A model generated the notes under the pieces. That model made no database searches. It saw only the letters and a program-made list of their open reading frames with translations, and had not been told where the DNA came from. Positions 1 through 10,482 of a stretch of DNA of 52,316 nt are shown here, in pieces. Location of the stretch: the NCBI RefSeq assembly GCF_944324615.1, contig NZ_CALUWY010000015.1, positions 1 through 52,316 of the forward strand, written 5' to 3'. How positions within the stretch are numbered: the stretch's first letter is position 1; each line of letters begins with the position of its first letter. A program made the translations under genes and the position numbers. The stretch is from an uncultured Mailhella sp. GTDB lineage: Bacteria; Desulfobacterota; Desulfovibrionia; Desulfovibrionales; Desulfovibrionaceae.

Positions 1-350
1 CAAAAAAGGGCGATACCGCGAAAGCGGGGCCCCGGTAAAAAGCAACGCTTTCCGAATCGGGCGGGCCCGCCAGAAAAAGATAAGCCTCACATTGGAAGAA
101 AAGAAAAAACAAAAAAAAAAAAAAACAATGCCCGCCTCGCGGGGACTCACGGCAGTCCGCTCCGGGAACAGAGCTCCGCCTTGCCGCCCTGAAGCAGACG
201 GCATCTCCGCCCCGGTTTTCCCCGGAAGACACGGACATGCTCCGCATCCGCCCGGAAGCATCCGCTTTGCGGGAACGCCCCGGCGGCGATCCCGCCGGGG
301 CACCTTGCGGCCTTCCCTCCCCCGGGGGGAAGGAAGGCCTTTCATGACTG
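1..350. other. Intergenic stretch at window edge
   Basis: No gene is supported here. It lies downstream of leuS and holds a perfect 12-bp palindrome at 60-71 (GGCGGGCCCGCC), a 15-A run at 111-125, and two strong inverted repeats at 278-300 (9-bp arms) and 309-339 (arms paired apart from one mismatch). The last two are close to the leuS stop but lack a T-run on either strand. Open frames here are short and low-complexity. Confidence 0.6.
111..143 (-). terminator. Probable leftward terminator of the leuS operon
   Basis: On the minus strand a 5-bp GC hairpin (CCCGC, loop GAG, GCGGG; 131-143) is followed by five bases and a run of fifteen T (111-125). The form is that of an intrinsic terminator. 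It is over 200 bases past the leuS stop, so the assignment to leuS is an inference. Confidence 0.5.
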
Positions 351-2855
351 TTATCCGGCCACGATGTTGACCAGCTTGCCGGGCACCACGATGACCTTGC
401 GCACCGTCTTTCCGGCAATGTGATTCTGAATGGAACGCTCGGCAAGAGCGGCCTTTTCCAGTTCCTCGCGGGAGGATCCGGCGGGCACTTCCACCTTGCC
501 GCGCAGCTTGCCGTTCACCTGAACCACCACGGTCACCACGTCACGCTTCAGAGCTTCCTCGCTCCAGGCGGGCCAGCGCACGTCGTCCAGAGAATCGGTA
601 TGGCCCAGCTCCTGCCAGACTTCCTCGCACATGTGCGGAGTGAAGGGGAAGAGCATGGCAAGCACCGTAGCCATGGCGGAGGAAAGCGCATTGCGGCCTT
701 CTTCCGTGGCGGAAAGCTCTTCGCGGTACTGGTTCACCGCGTTCACGAGTTCCATGATGGCGGCGATGGCGGTATTGAACTGGTTGCGTTCCGCAATGTC
801 CTCTCCCACCTTCTTCACCGTGGCGTGCTCGCTCAGGCGCAGGGCACGGACGGCCTCGCTCGACGCGGGAGAAAGGTCGGAGCAGGGAAGCACGGGCTTG
901 AGATAGGGCTGCATTTCGGCAAACATGCGCCACACCCTGCTCACGAAGCGGTAGGAACCTTCAATGCCGCTGTCGCTCCAGTCGAAGTCGCGTTCCGGCG
1001 GCGCGGCAAACAGGCAGAACAGGCGCACCGTATCCGCACCGTACTTCTGCACCATGGCGTCGGGGTCGACGATGTTGCCCTTGGACTTGGACATCTTGCT
1101 GCCGCCGAGAAGCACCATACCCTGCGTGAGCAGGTTCTTGAAGGGTTCGTCCATGTCGGCGGGAAGGTAGCCGAAGTCGCGCAGCATCTTGGTGAAGAAG
1201 CGGGAATACAGAAGGTGCAGAATGGCGTGCTCCACACCGCCTATGTACTGATCCACGGGCATCCAGTACTTGAGCGCTTCCATGTCGAAGGGCGCATCGT
1301 CCTTGCGGGCGGAGGTGTAGCGGGCGAAATACCAGGAGGATTCCACGAAGGTATCCATGGTATCCGTCTCGCGGCGGGCGGGACCGCCGCAGCAGGGGCA
1401 CACCGTTTCCACGAAGGAAGGCGTGTCGGGCAGCGGAGAACGGCCGTCTTCGCAGGTCTTCACGTCCAGAGGCAGGCGCACGGGCAGATCTTCGATCTTC
1501 ACAGGCTGCACGCCGCACTTTTCGCAGTACACCACCGGGATGGGGGCACCCCAGTAACGCTGACGGGAAATGTTCCAGTCGCGCAGGCGGTAGTTCACCG
1601 TGGCGCGGCCCTTGCCCGTTTCCTCAAGCTTTCTGATGATGGCGGCCTTGCCTTCTTCATTGGGCATGCCGGAAAATTCGCCGGAATTCACCAGAACGCC
1701 CGCGTCCACAAAGGCTTCCGTCATTTCGGAAGGAACGAGTTCCTGACCTTCGGGGCTCACCACCACCTTGATGTCGATGCCGAACTTGTGCGCGAAGTCG
1801 AAGTCGCGCTGATCGTGGGCAGGCACGGCCATGACCGCGCCGGTGCCGTAGTCGGCCAGCACGAAGTTGCCGAGCCAGATGGGAATACGGTCGCCGGTAA
1901 AGGGGTTCAGGCAGTAGGCGCCCGTGAACACACCGTCCTTCTCCAGCGTTTCCGACTGGCGGTCCAGACGGTCCATGTTGCGGGTGCGCTCGATGAAGGC
2001 ACGGATCTCGGCTTCATTCTCACGACCGGCAATGAGAGATTCCACCAGAGGATGTTCAGGAGCCAGGGTCATGAAGGTGACGCCGAACAGGGTGTCGGCA
2101 CGGGTGGAAAACACCTTGATCTCGCCTTCGCGGCCTTCCAGAGGGAACACGATCTCCGCGCCGGTGGAACGGCCTATCCAGTTGTGCTGCATGGTGAGCA
2201 CACGGGAGGGCCAGCCCTTTTCCAGCTTTTCCAGGTCGGCGAGAAGCTCGTCGGCATAGGCCGTGATGCGGAAGAACCACTGCGTCAGATCCTTCTGTTC
2301 CACCACGGAATCGCAGCGCCAGCACTTGCCGTCCACCACCTGTTCATTGGCAAGCACGGTGTGGCAGCTCGGGCACCAGTTCTGCGGAGCCTTCTTGCGG
2401 TACACAAGTCCCTTTTCCAGGCACTTGAGGAAGAATTCCTGTTCCCAGCGGTAATATTCCGGACGGCAGGTCGCCACTTCCCGGCGCCAGTCGTAGGAAT
2501 AGCCCATACGCTGAAGCTGGGCGCGCATGTTGTCGATGTTGGAATACGTCCACTTCGCAGGATGGGTGCCGTGCTTGATGGCGGCGTTTTCCGCCGGGAG
2601 ACCGAAGGCGTCCCAGCCGATGGGATGCAGGACGTTGTATCCCTGCATACGGCGGAAGCGCGCCATGACGTCGCCTATGGAGTAGTTGCGGACATGGCCC
2701 ATATGAATGTTGCCCGAGGGATACGGGAACATTTCCATGAGAAAATACTTGGGCCTGGAAGGATCGACATCACAGTCGAAGGAGCCTTTTTCAGCCCATA
2801 TCTTCTGCCATTTTTCTTCCAGCGCATGAGGATCGTAACGAGACGAAAGTGCCAT
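351..2855 (-). CDS. leuS: Leucyl-tRNA synthetase
   Basis: Cytoplasmic class I aminoacyl-tRNA synthetase that charges tRNA-Leu with leucine using ATP. The 834 residues are full length for bacterial LeuRS. The HIGH signature reads HMGH at residues 51-54 and KMSKS lies at 587-591. Cysteine pairs (CPSC, CWRC) mark the zinc-binding insert. The editing (CP1) domain is present, with TRADTLFG and the [13 protein letters not shown] segment that carries the conserved editing aspartate. A leucine-specific C-terminal domain closes the protein. AAGGA lies just ahead of the ATG. It is the last gene of a leftward run and is separated from nusB by 63 bases that contain a small GGGC/GCCC hairpin, so co-transcription is likely. 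Confidence 0.97.
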   Translation of the reverse strand: MALSSRYDPHALEEKWQKIWAEKGSFDCDVDPSRPKYFLMEMFPYPSGNIHMGHVRNYSIGDVMARFRRMQGYNVLHPIGWDAFGLPAENAAIKHGTHPAKWTYSNIDNMRAQLQRMGYSYDWRREVATCRPEYYRWEQEFFLKCLEKGLVYRKKAPQNWCPSCHTVLANEQVVDGKCWRCDSVVEQKDLTQWFFRITAYADELLADLEKLEKGWPSRVLTMQHNWIGRSTGAEIVFPLEGREGEIKVFSTRADTLFGVTFMTLAPEHPLVESLIAGRENEAEIRAFIERTRNMDRLDRQSETLEKDGVFTGAYCLNPFTGDRIPIWLGNFVLADYGTGAVMAVPAHDQRDFDFAHKFGIDIKVVVSPEGQELVPSEMTEAFVDAGVLVNSGEFSGMPNEEGKAAIIRKLEETGKGRATVNYRLRDWNISRQRYWGAPIPVVYCEKCGVQPVKIEDLPVRLPLDVKTCEDGRSPLPDTPSFVETVCPCCGGPARRETDTMDTFVESSWYFARYTSARKDDAPFDMEALKYWMPVDQYIGGVEHAILHLLYSRFFTKMLRDFGYLPADMDEPFKNLLTQGMVLLGGSKMSKSKGNIVDPDAMVQKYGADTVRLFCLFAAPPERDFDWSDSGIEGSYRFVSRVWRMFAEMQPYLKPVLPCSDLSPASSEAVRALRLSEHATVKKVGEDIAERNQFNTAIAAIMELVNAVNQYREELSATEEGRNALSSAMATVLAMLFPFTPHMCEEVWQELGHTDSLDDVRWPAWSEEALKRDVVTVVVQVNGKLRGKVEVPAGSSREELEKAALAERSIQNHIAGKTVRKVIVVPGKLVNIVAG

Positions 2856-2918
2856 TTCTGTTCCTTGGAGCTTCGGGCCTGCGCCCGCTGTCGATAAATC
2901 TTTCAGGGCGTCGGCCCA

Positions 2919-3380
2919 TCAGTTGCGAATGGAAAGTTCCCCCTTGTCCACGGCCCTGCTCACCGCATCGAGTATGCCGTTGACAAAGGTATGGGAACGC
3001 GCGTCGCCGTACTGCTTGTCCAGTTCCAGGGCCTCGTTCATGGAGACTCTGGAGGGCACGTCGGCACGGTAAAGCATTTCATACACGCCGAGGCGCAGGA
3101 GGTTCAGTTCCACACGGCCGACGCGGTCGAGCCTCCAGTTGCGGGCGAACTTTTCGATGATGGCGTCCAGCTCTTCGCGGTGCTGCCATACGCCGTACAC
3201 CAGTTCCCAGGCAAAGCCGGAGGGTTCGCCCTCCTGTTCAAGCGCCTCGTCCTGACGGGGCACGGCGAGAAAGGCGGCCTTGAGCTTTTCCACGGAAGTG
3301 CATTCCTGAAATTCCTGACCGTAGAGGGCCTGAAAGGCCAGCAGACGATGCGCGCGGCGGGAGGGTTCTTTCGCAGACAT
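2919..3380 (-). CDS. nusB: Transcription antitermination factor NusB
   Basis: NusB is a small all-helical RNA-binding protein. With NusE/S10 it recognises boxA and supports rRNA transcription antitermination. The 153-residue product begins with a basic stretch (SRRAHRLLAFQALYGQE) typical of the family, and the conserved VNGILDAVSR-type segment is near the C-terminus. The start ATG overlaps the stop of ribH by one base (TGATG), so translation is probably coupled. Linkage to ribH and ribBA is common across bacteria and supports the identification. Confidence 0.95.
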   Translation of the reverse strand: MSAKEPSRRAHRLLAFQALYGQEFQECTSVEKLKAAFLAVPRQDEALEQEGEPSGFAWELVYGVWQHREELDAIIEKFARNWRLDRVGRVELNLLRLGVYEMLYRADVPSRVSMNEALELDKQYGDARSHTFVNGILDAVSRAVDKGELSIRN

Positions 3381-3850
3381 CAGAGCTGCTCCATGACGCG
3401 GACGGTTTCCACCACGGCGGCGGCGGTTTCCGCACCCTTGTTGCCCACATGCGCACCGGCGCGCTCGATGGCCTGTTCCAGCGTGTCGCAGGTCAGAAGG
3501 CCGAAGCCCACGGGAAGGCCGGACTGCAGGGAAACCTGCGCGATGCCCTTGGCAGCTTCGGCGCAGACATAGTCAAAATGAGGGGTGCTTCCGCGAATGA
3601 CCGCACCGAGAGCGATGATGCCGCTGTACTGGGAAAAAGCGGCCAGCTTCTTGCACACGATGGGCAGTTCATAGGCCCCGGGCACGCGGATGACGGTGAT
3701 GTCTTCCTGGGAAGCTCCATGACGGGTCAGATAGTCAATGGCGCCTTCCACCAGATGCTGGACGATGAAATCGTTGAAACGCGACGCAACAATGGCGATC
3801 TTCAGGCCCTGTGCGTTGAGCTGTCCTTCTATGGTCTTGACGGAATACAT
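3380..3850 (-). CDS. ribH: 6,7-dimethyl-8-ribityllumazine synthase
   Basis: RibH condenses 5-amino-6-ribitylaminouracil with 3,4-dihydroxy-2-butanone 4-phosphate to give the lumazine precursor of riboflavin. At 156 residues it has the normal length. Visible motifs are SRFN (23-26), the PGAYELP substrate loop (57-63) and [14 protein letters not shown], whose His91 is the family's catalytic histidine. It lies seven bases downstream of ribBA and overlaps nusB by one base, so it is an internal gene of a tightly packed operon. The members of this family assemble into pentamers or icosahedral 60-mers; which form applies here cannot be read from sequence. Confidence 0.96.
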   Translation of the reverse strand: MYSVKTIEGQLNAQGLKIAIVASRFNDFIVQHLVEGAIDYLTRHGASQEDITVIRVPGAYELPIVCKKLAAFSQYSGIIALGAVIRGSTPHFDYVCAEAAKGIAQVSLQSGLPVGFGLLTCDTLEQAIERAGAHVGNKGAETAAAVVETVRVMEQL

Positions 3851-3857
3851 GCTTTCC

Positions 3858-5078
3858 TCACTCTGTCTTGGGGCATACCCGCCTGAGCAGGTGGCCCATT
3901 TTTTCTTTCTTCGTCAGCAGATAGTCTTCATTGTAGCGGCCGGGTTCCTGTTCTATGGGAACACGCTCCACAATATCCAGCCCATAGCCTTCCAGCCCCA
4001 CGATCTTGGTAGGGTTGTTGGTCAGCAGGCGAAGTTTCCGTATGCCCAGATCCACAAGAATCTGCGCGCCCACGCCATAATCGCGCAAATCGGGCCGGAA
4101 GCCAAGACGAATATTGGCCTCCACGGTATCCAGACCCTGTTCCTGGAGCGCATAGGCCTTGATCTTGTTGGCAAGACCTATGCCCCGCCCTTCCTGCCGC
4201 ATGTACAGAAGAGCGCCCCGCCCTTCCTGCTCTATCCGGCGAAGCGCCGCGGCGAGCTGTCCGCCGCAGTCGCAGCGCATGGAACCGAACACGTCGCCGG
4301 TGAGGCATTCGCTGTGCACGCGCACGAGCACGGGTTCCTCCGTGCTCACGTCGCCCTTCACCAGGGCCACATGGGTGCGGCCGTCCACGGAATTTTCGTA
4401 GGCGATGATGCGGAAATCTCCGTACTTCGTGGGCATGGAAGCCTCGGCGGCGCGCTTGACGGCCACCTCGCCGTGTTCCAGACGCCAGCGGATGATGTCC
4501 TTGTTGGCCGCAATGTGCAGCTGATGCTCCGCCGCGAACTTCTCAAGGTCGGGCATGCGGGCCATGGTTCCGTCGTCCTTCATGATCTCGCAGATGACGG
4601 CGGCATCCTTGAGCCCGGCCATGCGGCACAGGTCGATGCTTCCTTCCGTCTGCCCGGCACGGGTGAGAAGCCCGCCGGGGCGTGCGCGCAGGGGGAACAT
4701 GCAGCCCGGTGAAACCAGATCGGCCGGAACCGCGCCGTCGGCAATGGCCGTCTGCACGGTATGGGCGCGCCCTGCGGCAGACATGGCGGGGGCCTCGCTG
4801 CGGCGGGCGTCGATGGAAACGGTGAAATTGGTGCCGAACCGGGAGCCGTTGCGCCGCGTCATGAGAGGCAGTTCGAGAGCATCGGCCCGCTCGGCGGAAA
4901 GGGAAAGGCAGATGAGCCCGCGCCCCTGCCTCGACATGAAATTGATGATCTCAGGCGTGACGAACTCGGCGGCGACCACGAGATCGCCTTCGTTCTCCCT
5001 GTCCTCGTCATCCACAAGAATGATCATTCTGCCCTTTTTCAGATCGTCAAGGGCTGTCTCCACACTGCACAGAGGCAT
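3858..5078 (-). CDS. ribBA: Bifunctional DHBP synthase / GTP cyclohydrolase II
   Basis: This protein supplies both riboflavin precursors. The N-terminal RibB half converts ribulose 5-phosphate to 3,4-dihydroxy-2-butanone 4-phosphate and shows the acidic motif [10 protein letters not shown] near residue 25. The C-terminal RibA half opens GTP; it has the zinc-ligand pattern [16 protein letters not shown] and the catalytic RQEGRGIGL. At 406 residues it is full length for the fusion. One oddity: the conserved RAGHTE-type segment of RibB reads RAGQTEG, putting Gln where E. coli RibB has metal-binding His153. The companion Glu (CEI) is intact. I recall Gln in some other proteobacterial RibBA proteins, so this may be a lineage variant rather than a defect. 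A 72-base gap separates it from ribE. Confidence 0.95.
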   Translation of the reverse strand: MPLCSVETALDDLKKGRMIILVDDEDRENEGDLVVAAEFVTPEIINFMSRQGRGLICLSLSAERADALELPLMTRRNGSRFGTNFTVSIDARRSEAPAMSAAGRAHTVQTAIADGAVPADLVSPGCMFPLRARPGGLLTRAGQTEGSIDLCRMAGLKDAAVICEIMKDDGTMARMPDLEKFAAEHQLHIAANKDIIRWRLEHGEVAVKRAAEASMPTKYGDFRIIAYENSVDGRTHVALVKGDVSTEEPVLVRVHSECLTGDVFGSMRCDCGGQLAAALRRIEQEGRGALLYMRQEGRGIGLANKIKAYALQEQGLDTVEANIRLGFRPDLRDYGVGAQILVDLGIRKLRLLTNNPTKIVGLEGYGLDIVERVPIEQEPGRYNEDYLLTKKEKMGHLLRRVCPKTE

Positions 5079-5150
5079 ACGTTATCCTTAAAAGAGCAGA
5101 TGAAGTGACGCCGGTCCGGTACGGAGTTCCCTCCGCATGGTTCCGGCACG

Positions 5151-5819
5151 TTAAAAACCAAAACCGTTGCGGCGCAGAAAATCCATGGTTACGCGCTCTT
5201 CCGGGGCCTTGCTCCTGCCTGCGGCATACGGCTGCATGAGATGCTTCACATACTTGCCGATGATGTCCGTTTCCAGATTCACGGCGGAACCGGTCTTCCA
5301 CAGGGCCACCGTGGTCACACGCCAGGTTTCGGGAATGATGTTCACTTCCAGGAAGCCGGGGCCGCAATCGTTCACGGTAAGGCTTATGCCGTCAAGGGTC
5401 ACCGACCCCTTGGGCACGATCTGGGAACTCCAATCCTCGGCAAAGGCAAGGCGTATGCAGCGCGAATCCCCCACGGGGCGCACGCTCTCCACACGGGCCA
5501 CGGTATCCACATGGCCGCTCACGATATGACCGCCGAAGCGTTCGCCCATGGCCATGGCCCGTTCCATGTTCACAAGTCCCCCCACGGAAAGCCCCCCGAG
5601 ATTGGAACAGGAAAGCGTCTCCGCAGAAGCAAAGGCCGTGAAGGAGGGCCCGGCGGGAATCCATGTCTCCATGGTGAGGCATACGCCGTTGCAGGCCACG
5701 GATTCACCGATTTCGGGAGCTTCCCATGCAAAAAGAGGATGGAAGCGGAAAAGCATGTCCCCGCCTCTTCTCTCCATGCCCTCAATGCGGCCCTGGCCTT
5801 CGATAAGCCCTGTAAACAT
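5151..5819 (-). CDS. ribE: Riboflavin synthase, alpha chain
   Basis: Catalyses dismutation of two 6,7-dimethyl-8-ribityllumazine molecules to riboflavin. The 222 residues form the expected two lumazine-binding repeats: the first starts MFTGLIEGQG and contains GESVACNGVCLTM, the second contains GSVTLDGISLTVND. The N-terminal MFTG is invariant in the family and fixes the start codon. Its stop is 72 bases before ribBA and its start is three bases after the ribD stop. Together with RibD, RibH and RibBA this completes the pathway within one gene run; no riboflavin kinase gene is in the window. Confidence 0.96.
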   Translation of the reverse strand: MFTGLIEGQGRIEGMERRGGDMLFRFHPLFAWEAPEIGESVACNGVCLTMETWIPAGPSFTAFASAETLSCSNLGGLSVGGLVNMERAMAMGERFGGHIVSGHVDTVARVESVRPVGDSRCIRLAFAEDWSSQIVPKGSVTLDGISLTVNDCGPGFLEVNIIPETWRVTTVALWKTGSAVNLETDIIGKYVKHLMQPYAAGRSKAPEERVTMDFLRRNGFGF

Positions 5820-5822
5820 GAC

Positions 5823-6953
5823 TCAGCCCCTGTCCGCGCGGAAATAAAGGTGTATGTCGCCGTCCAGCACGGAGGTACGCATCACGCGCATGCGCAGCGC
5901 ATCCTCCATGTCGTCCGCCGTACGGCCGGAAAACACGGGCGTGGCGTCGGCGTCGCCGAGAATGGAGGGCGCAAGGTGCAGATGAAATTCATCCACCAGC
6001 CCCTGTTCCAGCAGGGAAAGGGCCAGTCTGCCGCCGCCTTCGCAAAGCACATACAGGCAGTGCTCCTGCTCCCTGAGGCTGATGAGCACCTCTTCCGCAT
6101 CCAGCGTATGCCTGCCGGAAGCGCAGTCCACACCGTACACGCGCGCGCCCCGGTTGCGCAGCGACACCGCCGAAGGGGAAGCCGCCTGCGCCGCGGTGCT
6201 GAAGAACACGCAGTCTCCGGGGCGTTCGTCCAGAAGATGACAGGAAGCGTCCGCTCCCGGCAGGCGCGAAGTCATGATCGCGGCCAGAGGCTGACGGGTG
6301 GCGCTCTGCGTTCTTGCCGTAAGGCGGGGATTGTCCAGCAGGAAGGTGTTGCCGCCCACAAGAACGGCTCCTCCCGCGCGCCCGATGTTCTCACGCAGGC
6401 GCATGACCTCCTCATGGGAGGCGCGGTTGGAAATGCGCTGGGAACGGCCGGCGCGCGTGGCGATGCGCCCGTCGAGGGTGGAGGCCATTTTCAGGATGAC
6501 GTAGGGCCGGCGCGTGGTCTGCCAGATGATGAAGTCGGCCACAAGATCGCGGCACTCCTTCTCAAGCACGCCCATCTCCACCTCTACGCCGTGCGCGCGC
6601 AGAAATTCCGCACCGCCCGAAGCCTGAGCATTCACATCGGCCATGCCCACCACCACATGGGGGATGCCCGCTTCCAGAATGGCCTTCGTACAGGGAGGAG
6701 TCTTGCCCTGATGGTTGCAGGGCTCAAGGGTGACGTACAGCGTGCACGCGGAAGGGTCCACGCCCTTCTCCCGCGCGTCGCGCAGGCAGTTCACCTCGGC
6801 ATGGCCTTCGCCGCACACGGCGTGCCAGCCCTCCGCCACAATATTTCCGTCGCGCACGAGCACCGCACCGACCACAGGATTGGGAGCCGTGCTCCAGCGC
6901 CCCCTCTCGGCCAGTTCCAGCGCCGCGCGCATGAATGTTTCGTGCCGGTTCAT
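5823..6953 (-). CDS. ribD: Riboflavin biosynthesis deaminase/reductase RibD
   Basis: Bifunctional enzyme for the second and third steps after GTP cyclohydrolase II: pyrimidine deamination and ribosyl side-chain reduction with NADPH. The frame runs further upstream, but the [15 protein letters not shown] start at 6953 is chosen because it matches the family N-terminus and makes an ATGA overlap with the upstream deaminase gene. This gives 376 residues. Zinc and catalytic residues of the deaminase domain are visible: His51 and Glu53 (HAE) and Cys79/Cys88 ([11 protein letters not shown]). The reductase domain follows from about residue 150 ([17 protein letters not shown]). Confidence 0.95.
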   Translation of the reverse strand: MNRHETFMRAALELAERGRWSTAPNPVVGAVLVRDGNIVAEGWHAVCGEGHAEVNCLRDAREKGVDPSACTLYVTLEPCNHQGKTPPCTKAILEAGIPHVVVGMADVNAQASGGAEFLRAHGVEVEMGVLEKECRDLVADFIIWQTTRRPYVILKMASTLDGRIATRAGRSQRISNRASHEEVMRLRENIGRAGGAVLVGGNTFLLDNPRLTARTQSATRQPLAAIMTSRLPGADASCHLLDERPGDCVFFSTAAQAASPSAVSLRNRGARVYGVDCASGRHTLDAEEVLISLREQEHCLYVLCEGGGRLALSLLEQGLVDEFHLHLAPSILGDADATPVFSGRTADDMEDALRMRVMRTSVLDGDIHLYFRADRG

Positions 6954-7495
6954 GCCCTGCCTCCTTCCTTTTCCTCCTCCGGCAGTGCCTGTTCGGCCTG
7001 TGCCGGAGCGCCGTTTTCCACACTCTGCGGGCTGTCGGCCCCATGCGGCAGATGAATGACCTGCACGCCCGCCTCGGCGAGCATGGATTTGGAAAGCTCG
7101 TCGGGGTAGTTCTCGGAAATCCAGATTCTCTTCACCCCGCAGTTGATCAGCATTTTGGAACAGATGAAGCAGGGGTAGGTGGTGCAGAAAATTTCCGCAC
7201 CGCGCAGAGAAATGCCGTGTACCGCAGCCTGTATGATGACATTCTGCTCGGCGTGAATGCCCCGGCATATCTCGTGACGCTGTCCCGAGGGAATGCCGAG
7301 GGTGGCCCGCAGACAGCCGACCTCAAGGCAGTGCGGCACGCCGGAGGGCGCGCCGTTGTATCCTGTGGCCAGAATGCGCTTGTCCAGCACCGCCACGGCC
7401 CCCACCTTTCTGCGGAGACAGGTGGAGCGCTCCGCCACAAGGTAGGCGATGTCCATGAAATATCTGGGCCAGCTGGCCCTGCTGTCATGCGTCAT
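6950..7495 (-). CDS. comEB: dCMP deaminase (ComEB family)
   Basis: Zinc-dependent cytidine/deoxycytidylate deaminase-family protein, expected to convert dCMP to dUMP for thymidylate synthesis. The frame extends upstream, but an ideal GGAGG four bases before the ATG at 7495 ([13 protein letters not shown]) decides the start, giving 181 residues. Zinc ligands are His81 (HAE, with proton-carrying Glu83) and Cys109/Cys112 (PCFIC). The last 25 or so residues are acidic and alanine-rich, beyond the usual domain end. It overlaps ribD by four bases, so it leads the rib run. A strong terminator lies between it and glyA, so it may have a promoter of its own; I could not identify one in the 50-base space. 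Confidence 0.9.
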   Translation of the reverse strand: MTHDSRASWPRYFMDIAYLVAERSTCLRRKVGAVAVLDKRILATGYNGAPSGVPHCLEVGCLRATLGIPSGQRHEICRGIHAEQNVIIQAAVHGISLRGAEIFCTTYPCFICSKMLINCGVKRIWISENYPDELSKSMLAEAGVQVIHLPHGADSPQSVENGAPAQAEQALPEEEKEGGRA

Positions 7496-7542
7496 ACATC
7501 CTCCCGCTTCCACCGGGAACGTATCACTGTTTGAAAGCAAGG

Positions 7543-7584
7543 AAAAGGGCGGCCAGCACACCATGCCGTGCACAGGGCCGCCCC
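7543..7584 (-). terminator. Terminator after glyA
   Basis: An inverted repeat with 8-bp arms (GGGCGGCC at 7547-7554, GGCCGCCC at 7576-7583), extended inside by GCAC/GTGC, sits directly after the glyA stop. On the minus strand it is followed by TTTTCC. This should separate the glyA-fab transcript from the comEB-rib transcript. Confidence 0.72.
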
Positions 7585-7589
7585 GATTT

Positions 7590-8834
7590 TTACCAGGCGA
7601 ACAGCGGGAAATTGCAGGCGAAGGATTCCACTTCGCTGCGGATTTCAGCAAGGCGGGATTCGTTGGTGGTGTTGGAAAGCACGTCCACGATCCAGCCGCC
7701 CACCTTTTCCATGTCCTTTTCCTTCATGCCGCGGGTGGTGAGAGCGGCCGTGCCGATGCGCACGCCGGAAGTGACGAAGGGGGAACGCGTTTCAAAGGGA
7801 ACCGTGTTCTTGTTCACCGTGATGCCCGCAAGATCCAGGGCATGTTCGGCATCCTTGCCGGTGATGTCCTTTCTGGTCAGATCCAGCAGCATGAGGTGGT
7901 TGTCCGTTCCGCCGGACACAAGGTCGTAGCCGGCGTCGGTGAGGCAGGAGGCGAGCACTCTGGCGTTGCGCAGTATCTGCGCCTGATATTCCTTGAACTC
8001 GGGACGCAGCGCTTCACCGAAGGCCACGGCCTTGGCCGCGATGACGTGCATGAGCGGGCCGCCCTGCATGCCGGGGAACACCTTGCTGTTGATGGTCTTG
8101 CCGTATTCCTCCCCGCGGGAAGTCAGGATCATGCCGCCGCGGGGACCGCGCAGCGTCTTGTGCGTGGTGGTCGTGGTGATGTCCGCCCAGGGAAGCGGAG
8201 AAGGATGGAGCCCTGCGGCCACAAGGCCCGCGATGTGGGCCATGTCCACCATGAGCTTGGCGCCCACTTCATCGGCGATCTTGCGGAAACGTTCGAAGTC
8301 AATGATGCGGGAATAGGCGCTGGCCCCGGCCACGATGAGCGCGGGACGGCATTCACGGGCCTTCTTTTCCAGCTCGTCGTAGTCGATGCAGCCCGTTTCG
8401 CGGTTCACGCCGTAGGGAACAAAGTTGTAGGCGCGCCCGGAAAAGTTCACGGGGCTGCCGTGGGTGAGATGCCCGCCATGGGAAAGATCCATGCCCATGA
8501 CCGTATCCCCGGGCTTGATGAGCGCAAGGTAGGCGGCCATGTTGGCCTGGCTGCCGGCATGAGGCTGCACGTTGGCGTAGTCGCAGTCAAACAGCTTCAT
8601 CGCGCGATCGCGGGCAAGGTTCTCCACAATGTCCACAAATTCGCAGCCGCCATAGTAACGCTTGCCGGGATACCCTTCGGCGTACTTGTGCGTCATGATG
8701 GAGCCCTGCGCCTCGCGCACGGCGACGGATATGAAGTTTTCCGAGGCTATGAGCTCAAGCTTGCTCACCTGACGGCGGGATTCCTTCCAGATGGCGTCCG
8801 CGACTTCGGGGTCGCGCAAAATCAGTTCTTCCAT
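7590..8834 (-). CDS. glyA: Serine hydroxymethyltransferase
   Basis: PLP enzyme interconverting serine plus tetrahydrofolate with glycine plus 5,10-methylene-tetrahydrofolate, the main source of one-carbon units. The start at 8834 ([11 protein letters not shown]) is chosen because it has GGAACGGAG upstream and gives 414 residues, the normal size; the longer frame adds unrelated residues. The PLP lysine is Lys226 in [14 protein letters not shown]. Other family signatures are [19 protein letters not shown] and the DMAHIAGL aspartate that contacts the PLP ring. It follows fabF at 47 bases without a terminator, so it is probably co-transcribed with the fab genes. Confidence 0.97.
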   Translation of the reverse strand: MEELILRDPEVADAIWKESRRQVSKLELIASENFISVAVREAQGSIMTHKYAEGYPGKRYYGGCEFVDIVENLARDRAMKLFDCDYANVQPHAGSQANMAAYLALIKPGDTVMGMDLSHGGHLTHGSPVNFSGRAYNFVPYGVNRETGCIDYDELEKKARECRPALIVAGASAYSRIIDFERFRKIADEVGAKLMVDMAHIAGLVAAGLHPSPLPWADITTTTTHKTLRGPRGGMILTSRGEEYGKTINSKVFPGMQGGPLMHVIAAKAVAFGEALRPEFKEYQAQILRNARVLASCLTDAGYDLVSGGTDNHLMLLDLTRKDITGKDAEHALDLAGITVNKNTVPFETRSPFVTSGVRIGTAALTTRGMKEKDMEKVGGWIVDVLSNTTNESRLAEIRSEVESFACNFPLFAW

Positions 8835-8881
8835 GGTTCTCCGTTCCTGAAAATTGAGGGCCGGTGCCCCGGCCCTGCAGA

Positions 8882-10129
8882 TTATGCGGTAAACTTCTTC
8901 AGTATGAGGCTTGCGTTGGTGCCGCCGAAGCCGAAGGAATTTATCATGGCATAGCCGGGATCGAGCTTCTTCGAGCCGCCGCCCATGTAGTTGAGGTCGC
9001 ATTCGGGATCAGGAGTTTCCTGATTGATGGTGCCGGGCACCATGCCGGTGAACAGGGACAGGGTGGCGAACACGCTGGACACGCCGCCGGAGGCACCGAG
9101 AAGGTGGCCGATCTGCGACTTGACGGCCGTGATGGCCAGATTCTTCGCATGATCGCCGAACACCTCGTGCAGAGCCTTGGTTTCGGCCGCGTCGTTGGCA
9201 TGGGTGGAGGTGCCGTGCGCGCTCACATGGTCGATGGCTTCAGGGGCGAGACCCGCGTCGGCCAGGGCGTTGCGCATGCAGTTCGCCATGCCTTCGCCGG
9301 TCTCCAGGGGAGCCACCATGTGGTGGGCGTCGTCGGAAGCGCCGAAGCCCGCGATCTCGGCATAAATCTTCGCGCCGCGGGCCTGAGCGTGTTCCAGAGT
9401 CTCCAGCATGAGCATGCCCGCGCCTTCACCCATGATGAAGCCGCTGCGGCCGGCGTCGAAGGGACGGGAGGCCTTTTCCGGTTCGTCCTGATGGGCGGTG
9501 CACAGGGCCTTCATGGAGGTGAACCCGGAAATGCCCATTTCCGTGATGGTGGATTCCGCGCCGCCCGTGATGACGACATCGGCGCGGCCGAGAACAAGCT
9601 GATCATAGGCGCTGCCGATGGCATGCAGCGCGGAGGCGCAGGCGCTCGTGGAGACCACGTTGATGCCCTTGGCGCCCGTGAATATTGCCACCTGGCCGGG
9701 AGCCATGTTGGAAATCAGCATGGGAATATAGAAGGGAGACACGCGGTTGGGGCCGGAGGTACGCAGCTTTTCGTGGAAATCTTCAATGGTCTTGAGGCCG
9801 CCGAGACCGACGCCCAGCACCACGCCCACACGTCTGGCGTCGGTTTCCTCCATCTTGAGGCCGGAATGCGCCATGAGCTGCAGCCCCGCGCATACGGCAA
9901 GCTGACAGAAGCGGTCCATCTTGCGGCACTGTTTACCGGGGATGACTTCCTCAGGCTTGAAATTCTTTACTTCGCCCGCGATGTGAGTGGGAAATTCGGT
10001 GGAATCAAACTGAGTGATACGGCCGATGCCGGACTTGCCGGCAAGAAGAGCCTCCCAGCTGCTCTCAAGGTCGGTGCCCAGAGGCGTGATGGCTGAAAGA
10101 CCGGTGATAACGATACGCTTACGATCCAC
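8882..10129 (-). CDS. fabF: 3-oxoacyl-ACP synthase II
   Basis: Condensing enzyme that elongates acyl-ACP with malonyl-ACP. The Cys-His-His triad is visible: Cys164 in [12 protein letters not shown], His in [14 protein letters not shown], and His in [14 protein letters not shown] choose the GTG at 10129 ([11 protein letters not shown]). The ATG five codons upstream at 10144 has no Shine-Dalgarno sequence, whereas its own ATGGAG bases form one nine bases ahead of the GTG, and the shorter N-terminus fits the family better. That gives 415 residues; 420 with the ATG. It lies ahead of glyA and 353 bases after acpP, a wide gap for this normally adjacent pair. Confidence 0.95.
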   Translation of the reverse strand: MDRKRIVITGLSAITPLGTDLESSWEALLAGKSGIGRITQFDSTEFPTHIAGEVKNFKPEEVIPGKQCRKMDRFCQLAVCAGLQLMAHSGLKMEETDARRVGVVLGVGLGGLKTIEDFHEKLRTSGPNRVSPFYIPMLISNMAPGQVAIFTGAKGINVVSTSACASALHAIGSAYDQLVLGRADVVITGGAESTITEMGISGFTSMKALCTAHQDEPEKASRPFDAGRSGFIMGEGAGMLMLETLEHAQARGAKIYAEIAGFGASDDAHHMVAPLETGEGMANCMRNALADAGLAPEAIDHVSAHGTSTHANDAAETKALHEVFGDHAKNLAITAVKSQIGHLLGASGGVSSVFATLSLFTGMVPGTINQETPDPECDLNYMGGGSKKLDPGYAMINSFGFGGTNASLILKKFTA

Positions 10130-10482
10130 GCGGAATAACTCCATGTAAAGTAGGTGACGGGAAATGCTCCCTGCCCCCGGAGGGTGCGGAACGCCGGCGG
10201 ATTTCCGCCCTCACCCGCTCCATCCGGCGCAGAACGCCGGCTGCGGAATCTTCGCGTCTTTACCGCGGACCTCTCCTTCCGCGGCCGCTTCAGGAAGCGC
10301 CCCTCGGCCCGCAACGCTCACGGACCCTCAAGATGTTCTGCTCTGGAAACGTCATGAAAAGCTGAAAAAGCCGTTCCACGAGCCGCAGGCCGCATGTTCA
10401 TGCGGCGTTCTCTAAACTCGAATACGCCGGGGAACGCGAGGCTCCCCGGCATCTTCATGAAAACAAGATGAAAGGAAGAAAC
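10130..10482. other. Intergenic region between acpP and fabF with inverted repeats
   Basis: No gene is supported. Three perfect inverted repeats are present: 10263-10284 (7-bp arms CCGCGGA/TCCGCGG), 10389-10406 (8-bp arms GCCGCATG/CATGCGGC, 2-base loop) and 10426-10450 (8-bp arms GCCGGGGA/TCCCCGGC). The last lies just after the acpP stop. None has a convincing T-run on the minus strand, so they could attenuate rather than end transcription from acpP into fabF. Confidence 0.5.

Noticed and set aside
420..2897. 825-codon open frame on the plus strand opposite leuS
   Set aside because: leuS on the minus strand is unmistakable. The opposite frame is His-, Gly- and Ala-rich and open only because of high G+C codon bias. 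The same applies to long antisense frames opposite ribBA, ribD, glyA, fabF, argS, glpX, ettA, recJ and recD2.
7496..7546. FMN riboswitch ahead of the rib genes
   Set aside because: The space upstream of the dCMP deaminase-rib run is about 50 bases after the glyA terminator, too short for the RFN element, and none of its conserved segments is visible.
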